From Verrucomicrobiia bacterium (GTDB taxonomy: Bacteria > Verrucomicrobiota > Verrucomicrobiia > Opitutales > Opitutaceae): a DNA stretch of 64,000 bases. Position numbers and translations under genes: made by a program. This document shows, piece by piece, positions 42,984-50,624 of this stretch. The notes under the pieces were generated by a model, which made no database searches, was not told where the DNA came from, and saw only the letters and a list, made by a program, of their open reading frames with translations. Position 1 is the stretch's first letter; each line of letters starts with the position of its first letter. The stretch is from assembly GCA_011525695.1 (NCBI GenBank), contig WYBX01000084.1, forward strand, positions 34,266-98,265, in the 5' to 3' direction.

Positions 42984-43514
42984 TCAAGCGGCCGGCGCGC
43001 CGGCGGAAACGGCCGGTCCGGCATTGAGCCGCTTGACCACCCGGGCGGGATTGCCCACCACGACGGCGTCGTCGGGCACATCCCGGGTCACGACGCTGCC
43101 CGCGCCGATCATCGCCCTTTCACCGATGGTGATGCCGCACAGCAGGGTCGCGTTCGAGCCGATGGAGGCGCCCCGTTTGACTCGCGTGGGCACGCACTCC
43201 CAGTCGGCCTCGGACTGCAGCGCGCCATCCGCATTGGTGGCGCGGGGAAACAGATCATTGGTGAACATCACGCCGTGGCCGACAAACACGTCGTCCTCCA
43301 GGGTGACGCCTTCGCAGATGAAGGTGTGGCTCGAGATCTTGCAACGGCGTCCGATCTTCGCGCCCTTCTGGATCTCCACGAAGGTGCCGACCTTGGTGTC
43401 GTCGCCAATTTCGCAGCCGTAAAGGTTCGTGAAGCCGAAGATCCGAACGCCCTCACCGAGCTTGACGCTCGGGGCGATCTGCCGGTTGGGCAGGTCGTGG
43501 GGATGGGTGCTCAT
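42984..43514 (-). CDS. Hexapeptide N-acetyltransferase (WbpD-like)
   Basis: 176 residues from the ATG at 43514; longer in-frame extension to 43706 would overlap the neighbouring gene and has no homology. Left-handed beta-helix repeats run through the protein (KLGEGVRIFGFTNLYG, TKVGTFVEIQKGAKIG, ICEGVTLEDDVFVGHGV). MFTNDLFPRA contains the Asn/Asp region seen in WbpD/WlbB. It would acetylate the 3-amino group of UDP-2-acetamido-3-amino-uronic acid with acetyl-CoA. Flanked by WbpE- and WbpB-like genes. Confidence 0.9.
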   Translation of the reverse strand: MSTHPHDLPNRQIAPSVKLGEGVRIFGFTNLYGCEIGDDTKVGTFVEIQKGAKIGRRCKISSHTFICEGVTLEDDVFVGHGVMFTNDLFPRATNADGALQSEADWECVPTRVKRGASIGSNATLLCGITIGERAMIGAGSVVTRDVPDDAVVVGNPARVVKRLNAGPAVSAGAPAA

Positions 43515-43587
43515 GCGGGTTGGAAAGGGGGCCGCGGCCCGGGAGGCGCCCAGTTGCGCTCTCCCGGCTCGCCGGCCCCGCAAGATC

Positions 43588-44853
43588 TCAGCGCCCGGCG
43601 GCGGTGACCTTCGCAGCGTGGCCATTCCGGCCGGCCGCCTTGCCGTTGCCATTCTTGGCGAACGGAGCCGAGGTGCCGTTGCCACCGTTCTTGGCAAACG
43701 GGGCATGGGTGCCGTTGCCGTTGCCGCGGGAGGCGGCCACCGGGAACGGCGCGACCGTCTGACCGGAGCGTGCCATCAACGGGCTCATTGACTGGCCCGG
43801 GAAGGGACTGGCCGAGTAGCCGTTGTTCGGCTGGGGCCAAAGGTCAATCGGGCCGCCATTGAGTTTCAGCGACTCCGACGACGCCTCGAGAATCCTCACG
43901 ACCTCCAGGCCGGCGGTGCCGGAAGTCAGCGGCACGGCGCCATCACGGATGCACTCGATATAGTGGCCACATTCCGTTTTCAGCGGTTCGTCCTGCTTGA
44001 TGTGCGGACTGTAGGTGTCGCCGTAGTGATAGGCGTAGTGGAACTCGGCGAATGAATCGTAGTGCGGCGGGCGTTCCACACGGACGTCGTAGATCTTGAT
44101 CTTCTCCTGGGCGGAGATGTCGTCGTACACGATCATCCGGCGGCTGCCGACAATCGTCATCTCGCGGATCTTGCGCGGATCGTGCCAGCTGCTGTGGATG
44201 ATGGCCGAGCGCTCCTTGGAGAAATGCAGGCTCATCGAGGTGACGTCCTCGACTCCGCGGGTGATGTGGGCGCCACCGCGGCAGTTCACGCTGAAGGGCA
44301 GCTCCTGCATGACATAGAGGATGATCGAGATGTCGTGCGGCGCCAGATCCCAGGCGACGTTGATGTCCTTCTGGAAAAGGCCGAGGTTCAGCCGGCGGGC
44401 CGAGATGTAGCGCAGGTCGCCGATGTCGCGGTTGTCGACGATCTCCTTGATTTTCCGGACGGCGGCGGAGTACAGGAACGTGTGGCCCACCATCAGGACG
44501 AGGCCCTTGCGCTGGGCGATTTCGATCAGCTCCTCGCATTCGGCCGTGGACGTGGCCATCGGCTTCTCGATCAGCGTGTGCTTGCCGGCGGTGAGGCTCG
44601 CCTTGGCCATGGGATAGTGAAAGCGGACGGAGGTTGCGATCACCACGGCGTCGATTTCCGGGTTGTTCACCATCCGCTGGAAATCGGTTTCACCTTCCAC
44701 TTCCGGATAGAGCGAACGGATGTGGCGGAGGCGCTCCTCATTGAGGTCACAGACCGTCTTCACGCGGCAGTCTGGAATGGACCGCAGGTTGCGGACGAGA
44801 TTCGGGCCCCAATAGCCGAGACCGACGACGCCGACGTTGATTCTTTTTTTCAT
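43588..44853 (-). CDS. Gfo/Idh/MocA dehydrogenase (WbpB/WlbA-like) with Asn/Gly-rich tail
   Basis: 421 residues from the ATG at 44853 (MKKRINVGVVGLGYWGPNL). The Rossmann domain is followed by EKP (IEKPMATSTAECEEL) and a catalytic AWDLAPHDISI stretch with the conserved His. It oxidises C3 of the UDP-2-acetamido-uronic acid for WbpE. The usual enzyme ends around residue 350. The remaining 60-70 residues are low complexity with two near-repeats (HAPFAKNGGNG, SAPFAKNGNG) that are not part of the family. Confidence 0.9.
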   Translation of the reverse strand: MKKRINVGVVGLGYWGPNLVRNLRSIPDCRVKTVCDLNEERLRHIRSLYPEVEGETDFQRMVNNPEIDAVVIATSVRFHYPMAKASLTAGKHTLIEKPMATSTAECEELIEIAQRKGLVLMVGHTFLYSAAVRKIKEIVDNRDIGDLRYISARRLNLGLFQKDINVAWDLAPHDISIILYVMQELPFSVNCRGGAHITRGVEDVTSMSLHFSKERSAIIHSSWHDPRKIREMTIVGSRRMIVYDDISAQEKIKIYDVRVERPPHYDSFAEFHYAYHYGDTYSPHIKQDEPLKTECGHYIECIRDGAVPLTSGTAGLEVVRILEASSESLKLNGGPIDLWPQPNNGYSASPFPGQSMSPLMARSGQTVAPFPVAASRGNGNGTHAPFAKNGGNGTSAPFAKNGNGKAAGRNGHAAKVTAAGR

Positions 44854-44888
44854 GATTGAGGTTCTGGGTGCTCGCAATGTGCGAAATT

Positions 44889-45638
44889 TCAGTTCTGGGC
44901 GACGGAAGAGGGGGAGTGGCTCAGCGCATCGTGCCGGCCGGCGGCGGGTACGGGGGCGGGGACGTCACGGCGCCGGCGCCTCGAATCGAGAATCTGGCCG
45001 GCCAATGCCGCGGGCGTGAGGCACAGGATCTTGAGGTCCAGCCAGAGCGATTTCCGCCGGCCGTACTCCACATCCAGCCGCACCATTTCCTCGAAGGTGG
45101 TGCGGTTCTTGCCCGAAACCTGCCAGAGACCGGTCAGCCCCGGGACGCTGTCGAAACGGTGCCGCTGCTCCTCGGTGTAGTTCTCGTACTCGTAGACAAT
45201 GCAGGGGCGGGGACCCACCACACTCATCTCCCCGCGCAGGACATTGATGAACTGCGGCAGTTCATCGAAGCCCGAGGCGCGGAGCAGCCAGCCGCCGCGG
45301 ATGACCCGGGCGTCGCCGCCGTCGAGCTTTTGCATCGGGCGGTTGGATTTCACGAGATCCGCGAAGTGGGTCTCGTGCGACCGGGTTTCCGCTCCGGTAT
45401 GCATGGTGCGGAACTTGAAAATTCCGAAGCGGCGGCCGCGGTAACCGACGCGCTCCTGGCGGAAGAAGATCGGGCCGGGGGAGGTCAGCTTCAGGAGTAT
45501 GGCAACCAGCACCGTGGCGAGTCCGACCACCGGCAGGGCCAGGGCGCAGACGCCGAGATCGACCAGGCGTTTCCAGAGGGGGAGCCCATCGTCGACGACG
45601 ATGGCCTCGCTGGTCTGGGCGGTTTCGGTGGTTGCCAT
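44889..45638 (-). CDS. Undecaprenyl-phosphate sugar-1-phosphate transferase (priming enzyme)
   Basis: 249 residues. Bacterial sugar-transferase core: KRLVDLGVCALALPVVGLATVLVAI re-entrant membrane helix, SPGPIFFRQERVGYRGRRFGIFKFRTM, DELPQFINVLRGEMSVVGPRP with the catalytic Asp-Glu, and GLTGLWQVSGKNRTTF. The large N-terminal transmembrane part of WcaJ-type enzymes is absent, as in short PglC/ExoY forms. It attaches the first sugar phosphate to undecaprenyl phosphate. The last 30 residues are a low-complexity tail. Confidence 0.93.
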   Translation of the reverse strand: MATTETAQTSEAIVVDDGLPLWKRLVDLGVCALALPVVGLATVLVAILLKLTSPGPIFFRQERVGYRGRRFGIFKFRTMHTGAETRSHETHFADLVKSNRPMQKLDGGDARVIRGGWLLRASGFDELPQFINVLRGEMSVVGPRPCIVYEYENYTEEQRHRFDSVPGLTGLWQVSGKNRTTFEEMVRLDVEYGRRKSLWLDLKILCLTPAALAGQILDSRRRRRDVPAPVPAAGRHDALSHSPSSVAQN

Positions 45639-45671
45639 GACGGGAAGAAATTACGGGAGCAGCTGGGCCGG

Positions 45672-46211
45672 CTAGCCGATCCGGCGGACTTGGGAGCGGC
45701 TCAGGTGAACCTGGGCGCTGCCATTCAGGATGGAGAGGAGCACGGCCACCCGGTCACGCTCGTCATCCGCATGCAGGATGACGGCGGAGAGCCCGCGCAT
45801 CGGGCCATCGACGACCTCGACGGCATCGCCGGAGCGCAGGGGCTTCTGCAGGGTGATGATGTCGAGCGCGTCGCCCGCCCACCCCTTGAGCTCGGCGATC
45901 AGCGTATCCTGGACCTCGGCCGGCCGGCCGCCGGCATGCACCAGGTCCAGGACGTCGGGTGCGTACCTGACTGCTCGATACGAGGTCGTCAGGCTGAGCC
46001 GGCAGAAGAGATAGCGGGGAAAGAGGGGGCCGGTCACGATGCGGCGGACCCGGCGGATGGTCCGGTGCTGGCGGAGCCGCGGATAGTAGGTCTCCAGGTT
46101 CAGCGTGTTCTGGCAATAGGCGGCGATCTGTGCCTCGCGCTGGGGCTTGGTGTGGATGCAATACCAGTGCACGGACAAGAATTTGAACAAGCTGCCGCCA
46201 TTCCGGTGCAT
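45672..46211 (-). CDS. NusG-like transcription antiterminator (RfaH-type paralogue)
   Basis: 179 residues. The NusG N-terminal domain (WYCIHTKPQREAQIAAYCQNTLNLETYYP, GPLFPRYLFCRL) is followed by a KOW motif region (PLRSGDAVEVVDGPMRGLSAVIL). It lacks features of general NusG and is the first gene of a 46-kb same-strand run. RfaH-like paralogues normally sit here and help RNA polymerase read long EPS operons. I found no match to the E. coli ops element downstream, so the recruitment site must differ. Confidence 0.88.
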   Translation of the reverse strand: MHRNGGSLFKFLSVHWYCIHTKPQREAQIAAYCQNTLNLETYYPRLRQHRTIRRVRRIVTGPLFPRYLFCRLSLTTSYRAVRYAPDVLDLVHAGGRPAEVQDTLIAELKGWAGDALDIITLQKPLRSGDAVEVVDGPMRGLSAVILHADDERDRVAVLLSILNGSAQVHLSRSQVRRIG

Positions 46212-46882
46212 GCCTCCCTTTGGGAAGGGCGACCGGGTCGCTGGAATTGAGGCCGGGTGGGTCGGCTCGGTGAGCCGGTTCCGGCGGGAACACGATTACA
46301 GCACGCGCTGGTGCTGGGACTTTACAAACAACCGCCGCGGGGTTCGGGCGGGGAATTCTGGATGGGCCGGGCTCTCAGGCAGGCACTGCCAGACGGAAGA
46401 TTGAAAACGGTTGCAGGGAGCCGGGTCGGTGTGGTGGGACGATGGCAGGAAACGATTCGACGGGACGGGCCGGGAAGGTCCGGCCTTGTAAGGATATCGA
46501 GAACACTGTGGGACGGAGGGGGGCTCCGTATGTGAGATGGGGAGGTTCTAAATGGCCCCCGCCTTTGCAAGTTTTTTTACATGCCATCGGAGAGCAAAGT
46601 TACGGATCGGGTCCGTAATTCCTGTAACGTCGAACGGGTATAATCCGCAAACGGCTGATGAGCAAAGGCTTTATGATCCGCTTCCGGCCGGGTGTGCAAG
46701 GGCGCCGCGCAAGCTGGCACGATGCAAGCGCCAGCCGATGGCAACAACTCGCGGTTCCGGCCCGCGGAATCTGCGTACATTATGTGTGGATACGCGCACC
46801 AGTCGTCGCTGTATCGACGGTTTACGGACAGCAATGCTGCCCGGGGCGTGCCGGGCAGGCGCCCTGCGGGCAGGAGAAGCGC
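46212..46882. other. Non-coding 671-base region upstream of the EPS operon
   Basis: No convincing gene in either direction; short frames here lack homology-like character. It should contain the EPS promoter on the minus strand, but I find no good -35/-10 pair. It contains the inverted repeat at 46600-46618 and a plus-strand TATAAT at 46639-46644. Confidence 0.6.
46600..46644 (+). promoter_or_regulatory. Inverted repeat with adjacent TATAAT
   Basis: TTACGGA-TCGGG-TCCGTAA is a perfect 7-bp dyad (46600-46618). TATAAT follows at 46639-46644. The -35 position at about 17 bases (taattc) is poor. The dyad resembles a repressor or activator operator; direction and target are unclear because the downstream plus strand has no gene. 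Confidence 0.35.
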
Positions 46883-47434
46883 TCAGGAGGCCGCGAAGAG
46901 CGCCGGTTCGGCGCCGAGCAGCGACCAGCCCCCGGCCCCGCTGGCCGCAGGGCGGCGGGCGGGGGCGGCCGGCTCCGGCGCCAGCGCCTCGAGGAGCGGC
47001 TGCCAGTTGTCACGGAAAGGCTCCAATTCCGCGGGCGCCCGCTGGTGGCGAATCGTCGCATAGCGACGCACGGACAGCCCCCGGTATTCCCGTTGCAGAT
47101 ACAGGGCCGGCAGGACGAAGACTTCCGGCGGGCGCAGCCCGTCCCGGCCGCGCAGATCGACAAAGCAGAACAGGGTGCCGGGGGCCGATTGCTCCACGGC
47201 GCGGTAGCTGAAGGGAAAATCGAGGGTGAGGGCCCCGTCGGCGTTCCGACGCTCGGCTTGCAGCGCGGTCTTGACGTGGACGCCCAGGCTCCGGCTGCCG
47301 TCGGCCGAGGTGGCGATCAGATCAATCGTCCGGCCATGCGCCGAGAGGACCGGAATGAATCCGAGTCGTGCGATTTTGAAGGCGACGAAATGTTCGCCGG
47401 CGGAGGTTGAAAAATGGGTCTCAGGGGGTGGCAT
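46883..47434 (-). CDS. Uncharacterised protein, PD-(D/E)xK-like core
   Basis: 183 residues from the ATG at 47434; the frame opens earlier (47611) but the upstream part looks non-coding. The stretch THFSTSAGEHFVAFKIARLGF, then GRTIDLIATSADGSRSLGVHVKTAL, follows the pattern helix-E-x-strand-D-strand-xVKT seen in PD-(D/E)xK nuclease-like folds. The C-terminal 40 residues are Ala/Pro-rich. No operon partner explains it. Assignment to the fold is by motif only; a non-nuclease role is possible. Confidence 0.5.
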   Translation of the reverse strand: MPPPETHFSTSAGEHFVAFKIARLGFIPVLSAHGRTIDLIATSADGSRSLGVHVKTALQAERRNADGALTLDFPFSYRAVEQSAPGTLFCFVDLRGRDGLRPPEVFVLPALYLQREYRGLSVRRYATIRHQRAPAELEPFRDNWQPLLEALAPEPAAPARRPAASGAGGWSLLGAEPALFAAS

Positions 47435-47627
47435 CCGGCTGCGGGAATGGGAAGCCAGCCGCCCAAGCAGCCGGCGGGCCAAGGCGCCGGATCGAATCCG
47501 TAAGCCGCTGGATGAAAGCGGGAAAAAAATGCGGAAAACCGGCGTTGAACCCTGGTGATCGTCGGGTTGTAAGCTATTCCGACGAAACGCGGCGAGGGTG
47601 CCGCAGGCCATGATGGATGCGGGCTCG

Positions 47628-48695
47628 TCAGCCGGATGTGAATGGCCGTGCGCTCACGCCGCGCTCGAGCATGAAAAGACCATCCAGCGGGGTAAGCTCA
47701 CGATGGGAGCCCAGCCGGCTCTTGATGAACCGGAACGGGTACACGATCGCATTGCTCATCCATGGCGCCTGCGAGTCGAACTGGCCAAAATCGCCGCCAC
47801 GATAGAGGTTCCGCCGAATCGTATGAATCGCGTCCAGGAACTGCCCGCGGGGCGTGGGGATGGTGGTGCCGTCGACGGGGAGCAGGAGTTCGTCGCCACT
47901 GCCCAACAGGTCGAGGTACGCCGCGTAGGGGTTGGTGGGCGCGTTGTTCTTCTGCTGATCGAGCGCACTGATCACGTGGAAACGCGTGAGGATATTGCGG
48001 ATTTCGGCTGCCGCCGCCTGGCGGGTGCGGAGGAACGGATCCTGCGAGAGCGACCCCCGCAGCGACTCGTTGGCCAGTTCCACGTCCTCGGGGATCAGCT
48101 GCTCCAGGAGGACCACCAGATCCAGGAGGTTTTCCGCCAGCAGCTGGTGGAAGGCGGAAAAGAAGAGCGGTTCGCGCATGTGGAGGCGGTCGAGCAGCGT
48201 GCGCACCACGGCCGGCTCGTTCACGCAGCCGGCCGCGAGGTCACCGCTGCGATGGGCTTCTGCGAACCGTTGCGCGATCCGGTGCGGCATCTTCGAATCG
48301 GCGAGTTCGCGGATCGATTCCCGCTGGGCCGGGGAACAACTCCGGAGCCGGCCGTCGATCCGGCGGGCGACATCGTCGAGCCAGTGGACCGCCGCCGGGC
48401 GATTCGGTGCATCCACAAAATAGAGCATCCACGCGTCGTCCTCGGTGAGGCCCTCCTCCCAGGCGAACGCCCCGCGGGCGTCGGCGAGCACTCGCTGCGC
48501 CAGGTCCCGCAGCCCGCGATCGGACGCCGGAACCGCGAGCAGGATCCACAGCCCGTCTTCAATCACGACATTGCCTCCGTACTGGTCCAGCTGCTGCCGG
48601 ACAAATGCAGGCAGGCCCTCATCGAGGATTTCGAGCGCGGCCCTCGGGGCCGCCTCGTTCGGCGGCGGCGCGGTGAACGGGGGAGCTGTCTGCAT
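47628..48695 (-). CDS. Uncharacterised protein, 355 residues
   Basis: I do not recognise this protein. It is soluble (no signal peptide or membrane segments), Leu/Arg/Glu-rich and mostly helical in appearance. Its middle contains ESLRGSLSQDPFLRTRQAAAAEIRNIL and its C-terminal part is polar with many Asp, Gly and Tyr residues. Coding is supported by the long ATG-initiated frame and normal amino-acid composition. The neighbouring minus-strand gene (46883) starts 194 bases downstream of its stop. Confidence 0.7.
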   Translation of the reverse strand: MQTAPPFTAPPPNEAAPRAALEILDEGLPAFVRQQLDQYGGNVVIEDGLWILLAVPASDRGLRDLAQRVLADARGAFAWEEGLTEDDAWMLYFVDAPNRPAAVHWLDDVARRIDGRLRSCSPAQRESIRELADSKMPHRIAQRFAEAHRSGDLAAGCVNEPAVVRTLLDRLHMREPLFFSAFHQLLAENLLDLVVLLEQLIPEDVELANESLRGSLSQDPFLRTRQAAAAEIRNILTRFHVISALDQQKNNAPTNPYAAYLDLLGSGDELLLPVDGTTIPTPRGQFLDAIHTIRRNLYRGGDFGQFDSQAPWMSNAIVYPFRFIKSRLGSHRELTPLDGLFMLERGVSARPFTSG

Positions 48696-49041
48696 CAGGA
48701 AATCCTAGCAGGTTTGACACCAACGATCTGACTCATGCGGGAACGTAGGCACGGCAAGCCAGATGGGCAAGCGGCGCTCGTGCCGGCGGTGGCGCTGCAG
48801 ACTGCAAACTGGCAAGGTTTCCGACACGGGTAGCCGTGATCCCGGCTGAGTGAAAACGAGTGCGTTCGGTTGCCTCGGTGCCTGCAGCAGGGTATTTTGA
48901 ACGACTCCGCGCGAATCTTTCTGTGAGACGCAACGTCAAGTTGACGTGGCGGGAAAAGTTTGACCGTAATCTCCAACTGCTACTCCCAATCTCCGCCGGT
49001 CATTTCTGGTTCCGGAGCATCTGAAATCCTCGAAACTCATC
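48696..49041. other. Divergent 346-base intergenic region
   Basis: Lies between the minus-strand unknown gene and the plus-strand Gfo/Idh gene. It holds the palindrome and promoter-like boxes at 48933-48970. I see no gene in it. Confidence 0.55.
48933..48970 (+). promoter_or_regulatory. Candidate promoter overlapped by a 15-base palindrome
   Basis: ACGTCAA-G-TTGACGT (48933-48947) is a perfect dyad. Its right arm contains TTGACG (48941-48946), a near-consensus -35. CGTAAT (48965-48970, 18-base spacing, 4 of 6 matches) could be the -10. A repressor bound to the dyad would block the promoter of the oxidoreductase gene that starts at 49042. Confidence 0.45.
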
Positions 49042-50571
49042 ATGAACAACTGGACACGCAAAGATTTCCTCAAGGCATCAGTCGTCGGCGGCAGCGCCGC
49101 ACTCCTGAGCAAAACCCCGCTGGCTGCTGCCTCTTCCGGCGGCAGTGCAAACGGCGATGTCCGCGTGGCGGTTGTCGGGCTGAATGGCCAGGGCCGCGGG
49201 CACATGCTGGACCACTGCAACAAGCTTCCCGGATCCAAGCTCGTCGCGATCTGCGATGTGGACACCAAGGTGCTCGAGGCTCGCAAGGCGCAATGCGTGG
49301 AACAGGGTGTGACGCCGAAGACCTACGTGGATTATCGCAAGCTTCTGGAAGACAAGGATATCGACGCCGTGGTCATCGCCTCCCCGAATCACCAGCATTC
49401 GCTGCAGACGATCTGGGCTTTGCAGGCGGGGAAGGACGTTTACTGCGAGAAGCCGCTTTCCCACAACGTGTGGGAGGGCCGTCAGGCGGTCGAGGCGTCC
49501 CGGAAATACAACAAGAATATCGTTTTTGCCGGAACCCAGAACCGCTCCTCGGAAGACGTGATGGAGGCCATCGCGTACGTTCGTTCCGGGAAGATTGGAA
49601 AGATCAAGTGGGCGCGCGGGCTGTGCTACAAACTGCGTGAAAGTATCGGCCGCACCTACGGTCCGCAAGCCGTCCCCGCCCATGTCGACTACGATCTTTG
49701 GACCGGGCCGGCATGGCTCACTCCGCCGCGCCGCAATGGCTCGAAGGGCCCGATCCATTATGACTGGCACTGGTTCTGGAATTACGGCGGTGGCGACATC
49801 ACCAACCAGGGCATTCATCAAATGGACGTCGCCCGCTGGTTCCTCGGTGAACCGGGGCTGCCCCCGAACGTGATGAGCTTTGGTGGCCGTTTTGGCTACC
49901 AGGACGATGCCGAGACGCCCAACACCTTGATTTCGGTCTTTGGCTACGAAAAGGCCCCGTTGATTTTCGAGGTTCGTGGTCTGCCGATGCGCGCCGGGAT
50001 GCGGGCGATGGATTCCTACTACGGCACCAACGTGGGTGTCGTCGTGCAGTGCGAGGGTGGTTTTGTCACCATCGGCTCAAACGGCGGTGCGATCATTTAC
50101 GACAACAACAAGAAAAAGCTGCAGCAGTTCGCCAAGAACACGCTTGGGCAGCACCGGGCCAACTTCGTCAAGGCGATGCAATCCCGCAAGGTCACGATCG
50201 GCTCCGTGGAAGAGTGCCACTACTCCTCCGCGTTGTGCCATCTCGGGAATGTCTCGTACATGCTCGGCACCGAGAAGACCAACGCCGAACTGGCCGACGC
50301 CATCAGGGCCGACGCGGAGACGAGCGATTCGTTCGCGCGTTATGGCTCGTTTGTCCGGATGCTCGATCACCTGAAGGCGAACAATGTCGATCCCACCTCG
50401 ACCCAGACGGTCGTGGGACCGCTGCTGAAGATCGACGGGAAGCAGGAGATCTTCGTCGGTTCCGAGCGCGAGATTGTCGACGCCGCCAACGCGAATCCGC
50501 TGCTCAAGCGCGAAGGCCGCGAGGGATTCAAGATTCCGCAGATTCAGGCCGGCGCGATCGCCCGCTCCTGA
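49042..50571 (+). CDS. Tat-exported Gfo/Idh/MocA family oxidoreductase
   Basis: 509 residues. The N terminus (NWTRKDFLKASVVGGSAALLS) is a Tat-like signal of the kind common on Verrucomicrobia and Planctomycetes oxidoreductases. The NAD-binding Rossmann start (VAVVGLNGQGRG), CEKPLSHNVWEG (EKP motif) and a later KWARGL.YK, GGGDITNQGIHQMDVARW region with the catalytic His follow. The substrate is probably a sugar derivative and cannot be named. It is a single-gene unit: candidate promoter at 48933 and a strong terminator at 50594. Confidence 0.9.
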   Translation: MNNWTRKDFLKASVVGGSAALLSKTPLAAASSGGSANGDVRVAVVGLNGQGRGHMLDHCNKLPGSKLVAICDVDTKVLEARKAQCVEQGVTPKTYVDYRKLLEDKDIDAVVIASPNHQHSLQTIWALQAGKDVYCEKPLSHNVWEGRQAVEASRKYNKNIVFAGTQNRSSEDVMEAIAYVRSGKIGKIKWARGLCYKLRESIGRTYGPQAVPAHVDYDLWTGPAWLTPPRRNGSKGPIHYDWHWFWNYGGGDITNQGIHQMDVARWFLGEPGLPPNVMSFGGRFGYQDDAETPNTLISVFGYEKAPLIFEVRGLPMRAGMRAMDSYYGTNVGVVVQCEGGFVTIGSNGGAIIYDNNKKKLQQFAKNTLGQHRANFVKAMQSRKVTIGSVEECHYSSALCHLGNVSYMLGTEKTNAELADAIRADAETSDSFARYGSFVRMLDHLKANNVDPTSTQTVVGPLLKIDGKQEIFVGSEREIVDAANANPLLKREGREGFKIPQIQAGAIARS

Positions 50572-50593
50572 GGCCAATCGCGCCTCACCTTCC

Positions 50594-50624
50594 AGCCCCG
50601 CGGACCTCCGCGGGGCTTTTTTTT
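50594..50624 (+). terminator. Rho-independent terminator of the Gfo/Idh gene
   Basis: Perfect 10-bp stem AGCCCCGCGG / CCGCGGGGCT with loop ACCT, followed by a run of eight T residues that ends within the stop codon of the convergent gene. Confidence 0.92.

Noticed and set aside
46639..46644. Strong plus-strand promoter from TATAAT
   Set aside because: The -35 region is poor and no gene follows; kept only as a weak regulatory candidate.
46577..46834. Small minus-strand gene upstream of the NusG-like gene
   Set aside because: 85 codons with no family features, no ribosome site and composition like translated non-coding DNA.
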